Source of the DNA: Sulfolobus sp. S-194 | GTDB taxonomy: Archaea; Thermoproteota; Thermoprotei_A; Sulfolobales; Sulfolobaceae | Reading direction: 5' to 3' | Assembly (NCBI RefSeq): GCF_012222305.1 | Contig: NZ_CP035730.1 | Coordinates: 2,259,501-2,323,500, forward strand | DNA length: 64,000 nucleotides | In this document: positions 30,099 to 40,331 of the stretch, piece after piece | Numbering within the stretch: position 1 is the stretch's first letter | Layout: every line of letters begins with the position of its first letter | The notes under the pieces: generated by a model | Told to the model about the DNA's origin: nothing | The model's input: the letters and a program-made list of their open reading frames with translations, nothing else | Database searches by the model: none | Translations under genes and position numbers: made by a program

Positions 30099-30809
30099 AA
30101 TCCATTCTTTCTCATTTAATTTAGAGATTAAGAAACTTTTCACAAGATCAAAATGAGCATTTAAAAGCTCCTTGAACTTTTTATTTCTCATATCTTTCAC
30201 GTAATATTCTATTTCAATAATTATACCAACCCTACCTTTATTTATAGCATATATCGTTATAAAATCATGAAAAAGTATACCAGAATTATTACTTATTAAC
30301 TCAAGATATATTTTATACGGAGATAAACGAAGATCCGATTTTAAAACGCTTATATATGAATCCTTAACACTTAACTCGTAAATTAGATTAGATGCAGTAA
30401 CACTAAAAGCGAAGGCATATTTAGATTTTCTATGAGTAAAATAAATATAAAAAACTAATAATATTGATATTATAGTTACCAATCCAATTTTCGCATTTAT
30501 AAATAATATAGAAAAAAGAACAATATAGATAATCACTGTCTTAAAACTTACATTCTTACTTAATTCTAATCCTAATAAATATGAGAAAGGTAAAAGAGAA
30601 ACTGAGATCAAATAAAATATTTTAAATGATAGGATAATGAGGGTTACGAAGATTATATTAAAGATTATTAAAGGTAGAATTGAAGGTATAGTAATTGTTA
30701 TTTGATCTGGATTTTCATATAAGGGTTTAATGACACTTATTTTTGACATAAACTCCTGATGACTAAAATAAATATTCTTCTCATTGACAACATTCCATGG
30801 CAATGACAT
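30090..30809 (-). CDS. Hypothetical membrane protein, 239 aa
   Basis: Four hydrophobic helices lie at about residues 45-130 (LPLIIFNIIFVTLIILSFKI onward), between a soluble N-terminal piece and a C-terminal domain of about 100 residues. No motif was recognised. It lies immediately upstream of thiC's 3' end in a different transcription unit. Confidence 0.55.
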   Translation of the reverse strand: MSLPWNVVNEKNIYFSHQEFMSKISVIKPLYENPDQITITIPSILPLIIFNIIFVTLIILSFKIFYLISVSLLPFSYLLGLELSKNVSFKTVIIYIVLFSILFINAKIGLVTIISILLVFYIYFTHRKSKYAFAFSVTASNLIYELSVKDSYISVLKSDLRLSPYKIYLELISNNSGILFHDFITIYAINKGRVGIIIEIEYYVKDMRNKKFKELLNAHFDLVKSFLISKLNEKEWILG

Positions 30810-30853
30810 ATTTAAGAGAGTAAGTTGAGAAAGTGATTAAATTATTTTCGATT

Positions 30854-32143
30854 CTAGTCATTAATTTTCCTAACTTGATCCATAGCCCACATCATTGGAC
30901 AATATCCACCACACATGGTACATGCCCTAATTTTCGGTTTGCCAAATTGTGTATAGACTTTCATAGCCCTTTCTGGATCTATTAATGACGATATCATTTT
31001 TTCCCATTCCAGTTTTCCTCTATAATAGCTTACTATGTCATCCCATTTCCTAACTTTTTTACCTAGTTTGACAACGTCTCCAGTATGAGCGGCAATTCTA
31101 TAAGCTATAGCTCCTTCTTCAACTTGTTCAATAGTTGGTAACCCTAAGTGCTCAGCTGGGGTTAGATAACATAATAAGTCAACACCACTTGCCGAAGCAA
31201 TTGCTGCACCTATAGCCGAAGCAATATGATCATAAGGTGCACTAACATCTATTGGTAAAGGACCTAGAACATAATAAGGAACACCACCAGTAAGCTTTTT
31301 CATTAACCTCACATCCCATGCTATCTCATTTAGAGGAACGTGACCTGGCCCCTCTACCATTACTTGAACTCCTTTCTCAAGTGCACTCTTTACTAGCCTT
31401 GCCGATTCTAATAGTTCTCCAATTTGGAACTCGTCATGAGCGTCTCCAGTAGCTCCAGGTCTTAAGGCATCTCCCAAAGAGATTACAGCATCATATTCCT
31501 TAAACATTTCTAACACGTAATCCCAGTTCTTTCTATATGGATTCTCAGCATTATTATGAATCATCCATCCTACTATCATATCTCCTCCTCTAGATACTAT
31601 AGGGATTATTCTGTTGCTTTTCAGAGCCTTTATAGCCAAATCCTTTGTTAAACCCGCATGAATCGTCATAAAAGCGACTCCATCTTTTAAATGTTTTTCT
31701 ATAGCATCTAACAAATTATCTTCTGTGAAATATGCTCCACCAGATTTATGCTTAAAAGATTCTATAAAAACTTGATAAACTGGAACAGTACCTACTGGTA
31801 GCTCGGAGTGCTCTATTATTTCCCTTCTAATTAAATCTAAATCTCCCCCAGTCGATAAGTCCATTAATGTATCTCCCCATTTGTTTGCAATTTTCACCTT
31901 TTCTAATTCCATATGAAGATTGACAACTTCACTAGATGTTCCTAGGTTTATATTAATTTTAGTTGTTAAACCCTTTCCTATTGCAACGATCTTTTTAGAA
32001 GGGTGTTTTTCATTTCTAAGTAGCACAATTTTTCCTTCTGCTATTCTTTTCCTAACTTTTTCTGGTTGAACTCTCTCAATTAGACTTATCTTTTTCATTT
32101 CATCAGTTATAATACCTTTTCTCGCATCATCAATTATTGCCAT
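30854..32143 (-). CDS. thiC: Phosphomethylpyrimidine synthase ThiC
   Basis: The 429-residue protein is a full-length archaeal ThiC. Diagnostic segments include [44 protein letters not shown] and [18 protein letters not shown], and the C-terminal cluster motif CTMCGGYC (CxxCxxxC), which binds the radical-SAM [4Fe-4S]. It converts AIR to HMP phosphate in thiamine synthesis. No other thi gene is adjacent and no riboswitch is seen in the 109 bases before its start, which it shares divergently with the dehydrogenase gene. Confidence 0.95.
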   Translation of the reverse strand: MAIIDDARKGIITDEMKKISLIERVQPEKVRKRIAEGKIVLLRNEKHPSKKIVAIGKGLTTKININLGTSSEVVNLHMELEKVKIANKWGDTLMDLSTGGDLDLIRREIIEHSELPVGTVPVYQVFIESFKHKSGGAYFTEDNLLDAIEKHLKDGVAFMTIHAGLTKDLAIKALKSNRIIPIVSRGGDMIVGWMIHNNAENPYRKNWDYVLEMFKEYDAVISLGDALRPGATGDAHDEFQIGELLESARLVKSALEKGVQVMVEGPGHVPLNEIAWDVRLMKKLTGGVPYYVLGPLPIDVSAPYDHIASAIGAAIASASGVDLLCYLTPAEHLGLPTIEQVEEGAIAYRIAAHTGDVVKLGKKVRKWDDIVSYYRGKLEWEKMISSLIDPERAMKVYTQFGKPKIRACTMCGGYCPMMWAMDQVRKIND

Positions 32144-32252
32144 AAAAAAATATCAAAAAAGTTACTTATAAACCTTATTATATTCAGTTTATGTACTAAC
32201 TTTACATTTTTCTGTGATAAAGCTTAATTAGTAGTAATAGATATCAAAATTC

Positions 32253-33491
32253 ATGATTGTCGTTATAGGTTCTGGTCCTGCTGGAATATATGGTGCATTT
32301 ACGGCTTCTGCTTTAGGAGAGAAAGTTAAACTTATAGAAGAAAAAGAAAGGTTAGGTGGAACTTGTGTTTTATATGGCTGTATTCCTTCAAAAGCAATGT
32401 TGCATCCACTTTATTTAAAGTATTCTTTAGAGAGACTAGGAAGGAAAATTGATTTTAGTTACGAAGAACTGATGAAGCTTGCACAAGACGCAATTTCAAG
32501 GATTTCAAAGGGAGTTGAGTACATGCTAGAGAGTTATGGTGTTGAAGTTATTCATGGTAGAGGAATACTTAAGAGCAAAGAAGTTGAAGTATCTGGTCAA
32601 ACATTATATCCTGAGAAAGTATTGGTAGCAACTGGGACTTTAAAACCAGAAATTAATGGCACTATAGCTTCAGATGATTTACCATATCTTAACAGGGAGT
32701 TTAATTCAGTAACCGTAATTGGTGGCGGTGTAGGGGGTATTGAATATGGTTGGTTGTTACACAAAATAGGGAAAGAAGTGCATATAGTAGAGAAAGAAAA
32801 TTTACTTTTACCGAAACATGATATGGATTTAAGAAATTATGTAACTAATCACTTTAAGAGAATTGGAGTTAAACTTCATTTAGGAGTAGAGGCTAAGATA
32901 GAGAATAATAAAGTTAAACTCTCAAATGGAGAAGAAATTACGAGTGATATTATTTTAATGAGTTTTGGAAGAAAACCTAATCTTACTGGGGTAGAAAGTC
33001 TACCTCATGATTATTGGATAAAGGTTAATGAATACATGGAAACTCCAGTAAAAGACATTTACGCTGCTGGTGATGTAACTGGTTCATTTACAGCACATGA
33101 GGCAATACATAAAGGATATATAGCTGGGATTAATATGAAAGGAATTAAAAGACCTTATGATAGTTCTGCTGTTCCAAAGGTTATTTACACATCACCACAA
33201 ATTGCTTACGTCGGAAATACGAATAGTGGTAGATGTATGAAAATGGAATTTTCTGGATTAGCTAGAGCTATTGCAGAAAAGGAGACTGAAGGATTTTTAA
33301 AAATCTGTGTAGAGGATGAAAGAATAATAGGTGGTGTTGCCTTTTCAGAAAGGGCTGAAGAAATTATCTCTTTTTTGGCTTTAGGGATTAAGTTTAAGGG
33401 AAGTTTAGATGAACTTCTTGATTTCCAGTATCCACATCCTTCTTATCTTGAAATGATATGGGAAATTTTAAGAAAAATTAAGTGGGGATAA
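32253..33491 (+). CDS. Dihydrolipoamide dehydrogenase-like flavoprotein
   Basis: The 412-residue protein has the FAD motif GSGPAGIYG, the redox pair GGTCVLYGCIPSKAM (CxxxxC), an NAD-binding GGGVGGIEYG at about residue 157, YAAGDVTG, and a C-terminal HPSYLE like the catalytic His-Glu of lipoamide dehydrogenases. A second, different homologue lies at 45154-46467 in the sulfur cluster. With no 2-oxoacid dehydrogenase E1/E2 genes in the window, it may oxidise lipoyl groups of LbpA/GcvH proteins. That is inference. Confidence 0.82.
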   Translation: MIVVIGSGPAGIYGAFTASALGEKVKLIEEKERLGGTCVLYGCIPSKAMLHPLYLKYSLERLGRKIDFSYEELMKLAQDAISRISKGVEYMLESYGVEVIHGRGILKSKEVEVSGQTLYPEKVLVATGTLKPEINGTIASDDLPYLNREFNSVTVIGGGVGGIEYGWLLHKIGKEVHIVEKENLLLPKHDMDLRNYVTNHFKRIGVKLHLGVEAKIENNKVKLSNGEEITSDIILMSFGRKPNLTGVESLPHDYWIKVNEYMETPVKDIYAAGDVTGSFTAHEAIHKGYIAGINMKGIKRPYDSSAVPKVIYTSPQIAYVGNTNSGRCMKMEFSGLARAIAEKETEGFLKICVEDERIIGGVAFSERAEEIISFLALGIKFKGSLDELLDFQYPHPSYLEMIWEILRKIKWG

Positions 33492-34425
33492 GGATCTTTT
33501 TCTCATCTAATTCTTTCAAAAATAGTGCATTTTGATAAACTTCATTCTCATCAAACCGTAGTTCATTAATAAGTTTTTTACTTACACTACAATCGTACAC
33601 AGTACCTTCATATTTTAATAGACCTCTTATTTCTTTTGGCATAACAGACTTAACAATGCTTTTCGGAATTGGTATGTAAATTCCTTTTTTACCTAATGCT
33701 TTCGTATAAATCTCAAAAAACTTCTCAAGAGCTACTTTTTCACACTCAGTAGCATAGAAATATAATAGCATAGGTTTTTCCTCAATTAGCCTTAATATCA
33801 TTTTACCTATATTATTTGCACTGATTGGCATAAAAGATATGCCAGATTTTGGAATAATACCTAGCTTTGCTAACCTATACATAGTTACAAATTGAATATG
33901 AGCCGAGTATTTTCCATATACAAGGGTTGGTCTAATAATAACAAGAGGAAAATTCCCTTTTGCTATTGAATAAACAACTTTCTCCCCTTCTAGTTTGGTT
34001 TTTTCAAAAGATGATTGAGGATTTAGACCTTCACCAAGCTCTTTTTCAATCTTAACTTCTCCAGTTATCCCGTAAGTGGATCCGCTAGTATGAATAAAAA
34101 TAGGTTTGTTGCCTACCTCTTTTATTATACTCGCTATAGTTTTTGGGACTTCTACATTAGAAATATATAGTGTTTTTTCATCACCATATATTTCCCCAAT
34201 AAAATTGATAATCACATCACTCTTTTTCACTTCTTCTCTTAATCTTTCCGTATCTGACAAGATGTCTAGTTTAATTAATTTAACTCCTTTTCCTTCAAGC
34301 TTTTCATAATAAACTTTCTTTACCGGATTAAGATTTCTATAAGTGGCTATCACTTCGTGTTCTGAAGATAAGACTTCAGCTACATGAGTTGCTATGAAAC
34401 CTAAACCAGTAATAAGTATTCTCAT
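33478..34425 (-). CDS. Atypical NAD-dependent epimerase/dehydratase (SDR)
   Basis: The 315-residue protein has a Rossmann nucleotide motif (ITGLGFIATHVAEVL), then NFIGE and SGSTYG, as in extended/atypical SDRs. The usual catalytic YxxxK is FEKTK (F140, K144): the tyrosine is replaced by phenylalanine. Such proteins often lack classical activity and act as NAD(P)-binding or quinone-related accessory proteins. It overlaps the convergent flavoprotein gene by 14 bases and is followed upstream by a wHTH regulator on the same strand. Confidence 0.72.
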   Translation of the reverse strand: MRILITGLGFIATHVAEVLSSEHEVIATYRNLNPVKKVYYEKLEGKGVKLIKLDILSDTERLREEVKKSDVIINFIGEIYGDEKTLYISNVEVPKTIASIIKEVGNKPIFIHTSGSTYGITGEVKIEKELGEGLNPQSSFEKTKLEGEKVVYSIAKGNFPLVIIRPTLVYGKYSAHIQFVTMYRLAKLGIIPKSGISFMPISANNIGKMILRLIEEKPMLLYFYATECEKVALEKFFEIYTKALGKKGIYIPIPKSIVKSVMPKEIRGLLKYEGTVYDCSVSKKLINELRFDENEVYQNALFLKELDEKKILIPT

Positions 34426-34466
34426 AAATTAAAGTGAAAATGAAAAAATAAAATGTTGTGTCCTAA

Positions 34467-34850
34467 TCATTGTTGTTGTTTTCCTAATTCCTTAGGAATT
34501 AATTGCCCGAAGAGTTCGGCACATCTCTTGAAATCATTAACTATTTTCTCTATTAATCTCTCGGTTGGTATAGCCTTATAGATATATCTAGGTCTGCCTC
34601 CCTTAGAAGATGAATCTTTTACTCTCTCAACAAAACCTAAAGATACTAGTTTGTTTACACTTCTGTTGATAGAGGCTTTAGATAACTTCAACATTTCTGC
34701 TAATGAATCCTCATTCTTTCCTTCACTGTTTAATAAAACCTTTAGTACCTGAAAATCCGTATCTGAAATATCATAGCAAAAACTTAAAGCCTCTATTATT
34801 CCTACTTCTTTGCCACTAGGTAGTCTTATTTTAGTTACTTCTAATTCCAT
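34467..34850 (-). CDS. wHTH regulator with two conserved cysteines (paralogue 1)
   Basis: The 127-residue protein has a winged helix ([20 protein letters not shown], wing at [10 protein letters not shown]) between C25 (FCYDISDT) and C110 (DFKRCAELF). It is strongly similar to the regulator at 54786-55172 and more weakly to that at 54020-54349, all keeping both Cys. A TATTTAAACTATA box about 15-30 bases before the ATG suggests leaderless transcription. A redox or persulfide switch is inferred from the cysteines and the sulfur gene context. Confidence 0.78.
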   Translation of the reverse strand: MELEVTKIRLPSGKEVGIIEALSFCYDISDTDFQVLKVLLNSEGKNEDSLAEMLKLSKASINRSVNKLVSLGFVERVKDSSSKGGRPRYIYKAIPTERLIEKIVNDFKRCAELFGQLIPKELGKQQQ

Positions 34851-35434
34851 ACTTAATCATGATATATAGTTTAAATACAAGTATTTAAATCTTTGTATTT
34901 TAAGCAAATAGATTACCCAAGTATTAAAACCTAATCTTCACATTTCTAATTATTAAAAAGAATAATACTATTACCAAAAATATAAATATACTCGAGCTAC
35001 ATGAGTATTACTTTAATTGCTTTAAAATTTCTTTTTTGACAATTAGACATTTCTGTATAGAACTTTCCTTAAAGGAGACTCTTATTAACACTAGTTAACA
35101 TCAAAAGGCTTATTTATAGTACAGCTAAAGTAATAAAATTAACATCAACAACAATTAATTCCTTCAGTATACTATTATCTGCAGAACATATAACTATGAA
35201 TTACCTTAAGAATTAGAATAAAAAGAATTAGAATAAAGAGTAAATGTATTATTAACTATTGATATGTCGAAATATTCCTCAATAAATATAAATAATAAGA
35301 TCATAAATATTAACAGCCAATGCTAAAGTAGGTAAAACTACAGTATTAATACGCATTCCCATATAACAGAAGGGATCTTAAACCATAATTTAACAATATT
35401 TAATTTTTATGTTATCAAATAAATAGCTATAATA
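34851..35434. other. Intergenic stretch, no gene seen
   Basis: A very AT-rich 580-base region between the wHTH gene and the broken SDR gene. Apart from the wHTH promoter at its left end, no frame, RNA gene or repeat was recognised. Its length and composition suggest decayed sequence. Confidence 0.55.
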
Positions 35435-35752
35435 TTAAACTGAATGAGTTAAATTATCTATTCTACCTCCATCAGCAACAATCACTTGTCCAGTCATATA
35501 TCTAGCTTTTTCACTTGCTAGAAATACTATAATATTGGTTATATCCTCAGGTTTTCCAGTTGTATGAAGCACGGTTTTATATCTAAATAACTCTCTTAGT
35601 TTTTCTTTCTCTTCACCACTATTAATACCTAAAGTCATATCAGTTTCAATCCAACCGGGGGGTGTTCTCAAACAGTCATCTTATTCGATAATTAGTAGTA
35701 AAATTATATTTTGTTAGAATTTTTCTTAAATAATCATCTCGATCTAGGGATA

Positions 35753-36963
35753 ATGGAATTAGAACGCACAATACGTTTCTTGAGAAAATTTATGTGCAAG
35801 AGTTACGAGATTTACGTGAGGGTTAGCGAGATGAACCTCGTAACCCTTGCACAATTAATACTTCTGATTCTAAGAATAGCATTTATCGGAAAATCCTTGC
35901 CTTGAATAATTATTTCAAAAGATATCATAGATATTTATACTATATTTCATCTCAAAGAGAATAAATTTATCACTATTAGATGAAAATCTTATACAATAGA
36001 ATCATATTCGTTTAAAAACCATTTCAACGTAGGATTTTTACTTAAAATGCTACTAAGAAATTTAAACTTTAAGCCGAGAGAACACAAGTTGGAAGACCTT
36101 GCATATGCAATATCAGCATACTTAATAGGAGTACAAGCTATCAAACTCGGAATACCACCATCAACATTATACTACTACACCAAAAAATTGGTGATAAAGA
36201 GAAGAAAAGAAAAAAGACCACATGCCCATCATGCAACTCAAACAAAGTAATAAAAAACGGATCATCAAAAGGAAAAACAAAATTCAAGTGCAAAACGTGT
36301 GGAAGAACGTTTTATCAGACACCTAATCACAAGATGAGTAGAGAACAAAAGGAGAGAATCTTGAAAGAGTACTTGAACAAGATTAGTATGAGGGGAATAG
36401 CAAAGGTTGAAGGAAAACCGTTAACTACAGTTTACAGCCTAATAAAGAGAAAAGGAATAGAGAGATACGTTAATCTATTAGTACTACAAGAACAACTAAG
36501 GAGCTTTACCGCAAAAGTCACGGTGATTGACGAGAGTTGGACTTACCTTAGGGTTAGACATGGTCCCAAGAGGGAGAACTTGTGGATTTAGAATGCTTTA
36601 GCTAATGACGCTCCCTTCTTTACTCCGGGTAATAGGGATTATGATACTTTTCGCTTTCTATTGAGTTCTCTGCCTAAGAATAAGGTTAATTATACTGATG
36701 ATTACCTTGTTTATCAAGTTCTTGATAATCATATTGCGAGCAAAAAGTACACTTACACCGTGGAGAGTTACCACTCTTACTGTAGGGCCCACTTGGCGAG
36801 ATTTGCTAGAGACACTAGGGCTGTGAGCAAGAGTGAGAAGATGGTTGATTATAGTCTTGCCTTGTTGAACGTCATTTATCCCGTAATCTATTCAAGGGAG
36901 ATGACTACCTTAAATGAGACTTACTGGAAGGGAGTACAGAATATTAGAAAGAATCTGATATAA
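35753..36963 (+). pseudogene. IS1-family transposase (disrupted)
   Basis: Pieces in order: MELERTIRFLRKFM and VTLAQLILLIL, the MITE (35877-36052), then RNLNFKPREHKLEDLAYAI, a shift near 36220 into the zinc finger CPSC...CKTC (about 36222-36302), a helix-turn-helix, VIDESWTYLRVRHGPKREN, a stop at 36589, and the C-terminal YTVESYHSYCRAHLARFARD to 36963. Removing the MITE and one CTAAGAA restores the N-terminal frame. The frameshift, stop and MITE make it inactive. Confidence 0.82.
35877..36052. mobile_element. 176-bp MITE, copy 2
   Basis: Begins TAGCATTT and ends AAATGCTA, exactly as copy 1 at 15216-15391 and of the same length, with about 92% identity by eye. A perfect 7-base duplication CTAAGAA flanks it at 35870-35876 and 36053-36059. 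It sits inside the IS1-family transposase gene. Confidence 0.88.
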
Positions 36964-37149
36964 TTTCACTACATGTTCTCGAATAAGATGACTACACGAG
37001 AACACTCTCCAACCAGGCGCCACAGCGTTAACTCTTATTCCATATTTTCCTAACTCAAAGGCTAATCTTCTGGTTAATATTATAACTCCAGCTTTTGTAA
37101 TAGCATAAAATGTAGTACCTTCGGCAGCAGTCCCAATACCAGCATTACT

Positions 37150-37333
37150 AGCAATGTTAATCCATACTTACTCCTCAAGGGGACAACGAGCAAGGAAGAC
37201 TTCCGCTTACTCCTAATCGTCTTGTTTTTACAAGATAATATTACAATAATTCAAGAATATTTAGTTAAACTATTTGATACACTTTTTAATTCATTTGAAT
37301 TATTTTGGGGTGATGAATTTGGGGTCTAGGGAG
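37150..37333 (+). repeat. Transposon 3' end, copy 2
   Basis: This segment is nearly identical to 14255-14440 and ends in the same GATGAATTTGGGGTCTAGGG. It abuts the broken SDR gene directly, with no transposase body, so it is a solo end left by deletion or recombination. Confidence 0.75.
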
Positions 37334-37538
37334 ATAAGCTATCAAAGCTTCATAAAAAGCTACAAATAATTTTCTATTGGTTTACAGCTAAATACTAGCC
37401 TTTAAATCTCTCAAGTAAAAATCTGCGTAAAGGGCTTAAAAGTACTCAGCATAATTTTTTAACATAGCTTATTTTGATATTAGGGAAAATTATATGGAAT
37501 TATGACTTGACACGCGTTAAAATTATTATTGCCGAATC

Positions 37539-38000
37539 ATGTTTATCTCTGTGGAAGGAATCCTGGTTGAGGAGAATAAGGTAAAAGATGAGAAAGAAAA
37601 GAAAAAATTAGAAGAAGAGGGCTACAAGGTAGTAAAAGTTAAACAAAATCAAAATATTATAAAAGTTTTTGAGGAGGATAAAACCATATTTTCTTGCGAT
37701 AAGGACGAGATAATATTCAGGGTTTCTCTGTTTAACTCAACCCTCTGCAGAATAATCATTACAGAGAAAATAACTACAGTAGTTATTTTTTCAAGCAAAA
37801 GAGTACAAACATTTACTTTTAGAATTCAAAGGGATACTTCTCTAAGGGGTCTAAGAAAAAATTATATTAAAGCCAAATCTTATCAAGAGTTTGCTACTTC
37901 ATATATACAATTCTTAAAGGAGAATAATGATGATACAGTAATTGAATGGCTAAAAGAGTTCATGAAAAAGAAAGAGAATGAGGAGAAAAAACGATACTAA
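37539..38000 (+). CDS. Hypothetical protein, 153 aa
   Basis: The protein is highly charged, with a Lys/Glu-rich segment (KVKDEKEKKKLEEEGYKVV) likely helical, a middle beta-rich part containing three Cys, and a charged C-terminal helix. No family recognised. It is convergent with the sHdr operon, with two bases between stops. Confidence 0.5.
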   Translation: MFISVEGILVEENKVKDEKEKKKLEEEGYKVVKVKQNQNIIKVFEEDKTIFSCDKDEIIFRVSLFNSTLCRIIITEKITTVVIFSSKRVQTFTFRIQRDTSLRGLRKNYIKAKSYQEFATSYIQFLKENNDDTVIEWLKEFMKKKENEEKKRY

Positions 38001-38002
38001 AT

Positions 38003-38922
38003 TTACAAATACCTCTTTAACACCGTCATTGGATTTGTCAAGTTGGCATTTAATAATGCTTCTTCTGGAGAATGACCAAATGCAAAAGCTAGTAATTGGC
38101 TAAAGTAAACTACTGGAATTCTTAAATCTTCACCATAAATTTCAGCAATTTTATTCATATTAGTTTCAAAAGCAACTCCACCTAATGGGCAATCAACTAT
38201 TAATAATTCGGCACCATTCCTTCTAGCTTCTTTAAGAATTCTAGCTTCTAAGTTTAATGCAACATTTATATCAGAGTAAACGTGGGGACCACCACAGCAC
38301 ATTGTTTTTGCCTCAAATGGAACTACTTCAGCACCAGTAGCTTCTAGTAGTTTATCCATGAAGAATGGTCTTTCTGGATCATCTTTTATCTTCATATATC
38401 CAGTAAGAATGTATTGCTTTGGTCTTGCATATAGACAACCATAATATGGTGCAACTTTTAATCCATTTAATGATCTCTTTACTCTGGCCTTGACTCCTTC
38501 TGGTCCTACAGTATTATATATAAACTCTACAGCATGGATCATCAAGAGTTTCATATCATAACCTTTTTCACCCATCTTTTCTAGATACGCATTAACCTTC
38601 TCCCTTAATTTCGGATATTTTGTCATATAATAGTGGGTTCTTGATAAGGAGTAATGGCAACCCGGACATGCCGACATTACAGTATCTGCACCCATTTGTC
38701 TTGCTAGTGATAAATTCCTTGCCGGTAATAATAAACCAGCCATAGTATTTACGTTCTTTACTTCTAATGCGCCACAACAGTTATAGTCCTCGATTTTCTC
38801 GTATTCTAAACCTAAGTCCTTAGCAACTAATGCTAATGATACATCATAAGGCTTACCCATACCGTCCAGTGAACACCCTGGATAAAATGCTACTTTACCA
38901 TAAGGATTATTGATTCTGATAC

Positions 38923-38926
<4 letters not shown>
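38003..38926 (-). CDS. hdrB2: sHdr subunit HdrB2 (cysteine-rich CCG protein)
   Basis: The 307-residue protein has two CCG-type modules: [30 protein letters not shown], and [26 protein letters not shown]. In heterodisulfide reductases these bind non-cubane [4Fe-4S] clusters that split disulfides; the third Cys of the second module (CxxC) is reduced to a single Cys here. It is the last gene of the C1-B1-A-H-C2-B2 series, with GAGGTGAG before its ATG and a four-base overlap with hdrC2. The sHdr complex oxidises protein-bound sulfane sulfur in the cytoplasm. Confidence 0.9.
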
Positions 38927-39601
<675 letters not shown>

Positions 39602-39615
<14 letters not shown>

Positions 39616-40330
39616 ATTTGATCACCTTAATAAAGGGTTTTAACCCGAGAACTAAAGCTGTAGTTGTGAGGTGCGTGGGGAGTAGCCCCGCAGCTTTTTT
39701 ATCAATTGCAAGATGAGTTGTATAATCTAAGAGTCTAACATACGCATAAACCAAAAAAACGGAAGTTGGATAATAATTACCAGTATCTAAACCAAAAATA
39801 TCTAAAACTGATTTCAACTCAGATAAAGCCTTAAAGAATTCATCCTCATTTTTAAGCGTAGTATTATCTTTTAGTACGTAAGTGATTGACCCAGTATTTC
39901 TCTCTTTATTCCAGATCCATCTGGTCCAAAGAGGATATTTTTCAGGTTCAAGGAAATGAATTATTTCTTTAGCCATATCTTCGATATCCTTTTTGTTTCC
40001 TCCTTTTATAAGAGAGGAAAATTCTTCAACTCTCTCATTATATGATCTAGATGTATCTTTTAAGACAGAATATGCTTTAGATAATTCAGGTAAGGGAGTA
40101 TGAGAAATTACATTATTGACATATTTCTTTGCATAAAATATAACTTCGAATAATTTTCTTACATCCTCTTCATTTTTTATATCAAAATTCTTAAGAAAAT
40201 CAGTCTTCATTTTCATTGAATCTAAAATAAGAGATAGGGATTTCTTTGGATCAGATACAGTATTATTTATATCCTTATCTAACATTGCATTAAAAATATC
40301 TTTTACATAATCAACATTTAAAAAAATCAT
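39602..40330 (-). CDS. hdrH: sHdr-associated protein HdrH
   Basis: The 242-residue soluble helical protein has no cofactor motif, but its position between hdrA and hdrC2 is that of sHdrH in type I shdr clusters (C1-B1-A-H-C2-B2), where its role is unknown. It starts one base after the hdrA stop. The last 35 codons are unusually G+C-rich and contain two hairpins (39635-39646 and 39654-39697), suggesting an overlapping RNA or an inserted sequence. Confidence 0.8.
39635..39700 (+). other. GC-rich double hairpin inside the 3' end of hdrH
   Basis: On the plus strand GGGTTTTAACCC (39635-39646) is a palindrome. AAAGCTG (39654-39660) pairs with CAGCTTT (39691-39697), enclosing a GGGG-AGTAG-CCCC hairpin and followed by a T-run. 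The structure stands out against the AT-rich surroundings. It could be an antisense RNA, a terminator-like signal, or the scar of an IS200/IS605-type right end. Confidence 0.35.
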
Positions 40331-40331
40331 G

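Larger units (their letters stand above)
35659..37008 (+). mobile_element. IS1-family element (ISC1173-like), carrying a nested MITE
   Basis: Ends share a long imperfect inverted repeat: GTGTTCTC, four variable bases, then AGTCATCTTATTCGA at 35662-35688, mirrored at 36978-37004. CCAACCGG (35651-35658) and CCAACCAG (37009-37016) fit an 8-base target duplication with one mismatch. Subtracting the 183-base MITE insertion leaves about 1.17 kb, close to ISC1173 of Sulfolobus. Its transposase gene is broken, so it is not autonomous. Confidence 0.82.
35435..37165 (-). pseudogene. Short-chain dehydrogenase gene split by an IS1-family element, N-terminus lost
   Basis: The minus strand at 37009-37165 encodes NIASNAGIG, FYAITKAGVIILTRRLAFEL (the YxxxK active site) and IRVNAVAPGW. 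The next residues, PGWIETDMTLGI and the C-terminal FLASEKARYMTGQVIVADGG, are at 35435-35658. Between them lies the IS1-family element. The N-terminal nucleotide-binding part is absent: at 37150-37165 the gene runs into a transposon 3' end. It was a classical FabG-like SDR and is now non-functional. Confidence 0.85.

Noticed and set aside
32144-32252. Thiamine (TPP) riboswitch before thiC
   Set aside because: No CTGAGA-type conserved element or pairing seen in the short leader; such riboswitches are not expected in Sulfolobales.
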